A DNA stretch of 64,000 nt, taken from assembly GCF_004664715.2 (NCBI RefSeq), contig NC_051070.1:47006456-47070455 (forward strand), given 5' to 3'. This DNA comes from Peromyscus leucopus (lineage: Eukaryota > Chordata > Mammalia > Rodentia > Cricetidae). The notes beneath the pieces were generated by a model. That model did no database searches. It saw only the letters and a list, made by a program, of their open reading frames with translations, and had not been told where the DNA came from. The translations under genes were made by a program, and so were the position numbers. How positions within the stretch are numbered: the first letter of the stretch is position 1; each line of letters opens with the position of its first letter. Shown here in pieces: positions 63,491 through 64,000 of this stretch.

Positions 63491-64000
63491 CAGGAGACCT
63501 CCCTGCCTGTGAGGCCTCCCCCTCCTCCTGGGCCTCAAGCCTTGAGAGTCCTGGACCAGGAAGAGCCCTGTGTGTCTCTGTCTTGCGCAGCTCTGCCCGT
63601 GCAGGCTGTCTCCCTGAGGTTCCCCACAGCGTGTCTGAGGGGACACTGGGGGAGCCAGGTAGGAACACGCGCCACAGCCTCCCCGGCAGAGCTCCGGTCA
63701 GGGGAAGAACACTTTGGTTTGTGTGGAGGCCTTGCCCACGGATTATTTACACCAAGAAATAAATACTGAAGAATGGGGCAAAAAAAACCAAAACCAGTGG
63801 GAATGGAGATGATGAAACGTGGGCGGTAAGGAAGAGTCTGGAATGGTTTCAGGGTTGCAAATGCCTGGGATGGAGCGCTCCTTTTCCTGAGGCCCCCACC
63901 AGTGTCTGATTTCTAGGCTCTCGCTCTTCGCCCCAGTGGCCCCTGACCCAGCTTCTCATGGCTGAGCACTTCCTGGACTCCATGCCTTGTTCTGGATGCT
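63491..64000. other. No recognised feature; possible MIR start at the edge
   Basis: The last ~60 bases (GCTGAGCACTTCCTGGACTC, TTGTTCTGGATGCT) resemble the start of a MIR ('tgagcacttactatgtgcc...') cut by the window end. Confidence 0.35.

Overview
This window looks like repeat-rich, gene-poor nuclear DNA of a muroid rodent. The evidence is the dispersed families it carries: B1, B2/B3, B4/RSINE1 and ID SINEs, MT and ORR1 ERVL-MaLR LTRs, rodent-type L1 3' ends and a URR1-like hAT fragment. These lie over a layer of older mammalian repeats (MIR, MLT1/MST-like LTRs, an ancient L1 3' end). The younger B1 copies (22723-22866, 46099-46269, 47222-47375) carry an '...aaagctacacagagaaac...' block. I associate this block with cricetid rodents (hamster, deer mouse, vole) rather than with Mus or Rattus. 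The family placement is inference from memory; the rodent call is firm.

I found no protein-coding gene, exon, tRNA, rRNA or snRNA that I can support. The longest open frames are explained by tandem repeats with stop-free units (1-606, 2504-3323, 46153-46828) or run through SINEs and unrelated sequence (50050-50751, 53898-54392). The window is best read as intergenic or deep intronic sequence.

Layout. 1-586 is a 21-bp minisatellite that runs off the left edge. 690-2446 has SINEs, an L1 scrap and a 62-bp tandem duplication. 2447-3640 is an ancient L1 3' end in which a 26-bp minisatellite (23 units) has expanded. 3.7-13 kb holds MIR, ID, B4, B1 and B2 copies and MaLR LTRs. 13.3 kb has a CG/CA Z-DNA-prone tract. 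15-20 kb has B4 SINEs, a URR1-like DNA transposon and a solo LTR with a 6-bp target duplication (18990-19365). 20.8-30 kb has B4, B1, MT/MaLR LTRs, (GA)n and (CA)n tracts and a 50-bp tandem repeat. 31-38 kb has MLT1-like and MT LTRs, a MIR split by two tandem B2s, and a very short L1 insertion with a 16-bp target duplication. 40-47 kb has B4 with a G-rich expansion, a large (CT)/(CCCT) tract, an ORR1 LTR with a 5-bp target duplication, and a B1 with a 16-bp target duplication beside a 400-bp TG-rich array. 47.7-47.95 kb is a small GC-richer, repeat-free segment that could be regulatory. 48.5-64 kb continues with B1, B2, B4, ID, a second copy of the 19-kb LTR-like family, an L1 3' UTR, and an ORR1 LTR that contains a 51-bp mini-SINE.

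The most informative structures are nested insertions whose order can be read from target-site duplications, and tandem arrays with unusual motif content. I did not find an undescribed gene system. Element edges and family names come from reading and memory, without a repeat library, so most edges are good to roughly 10-30 bases.
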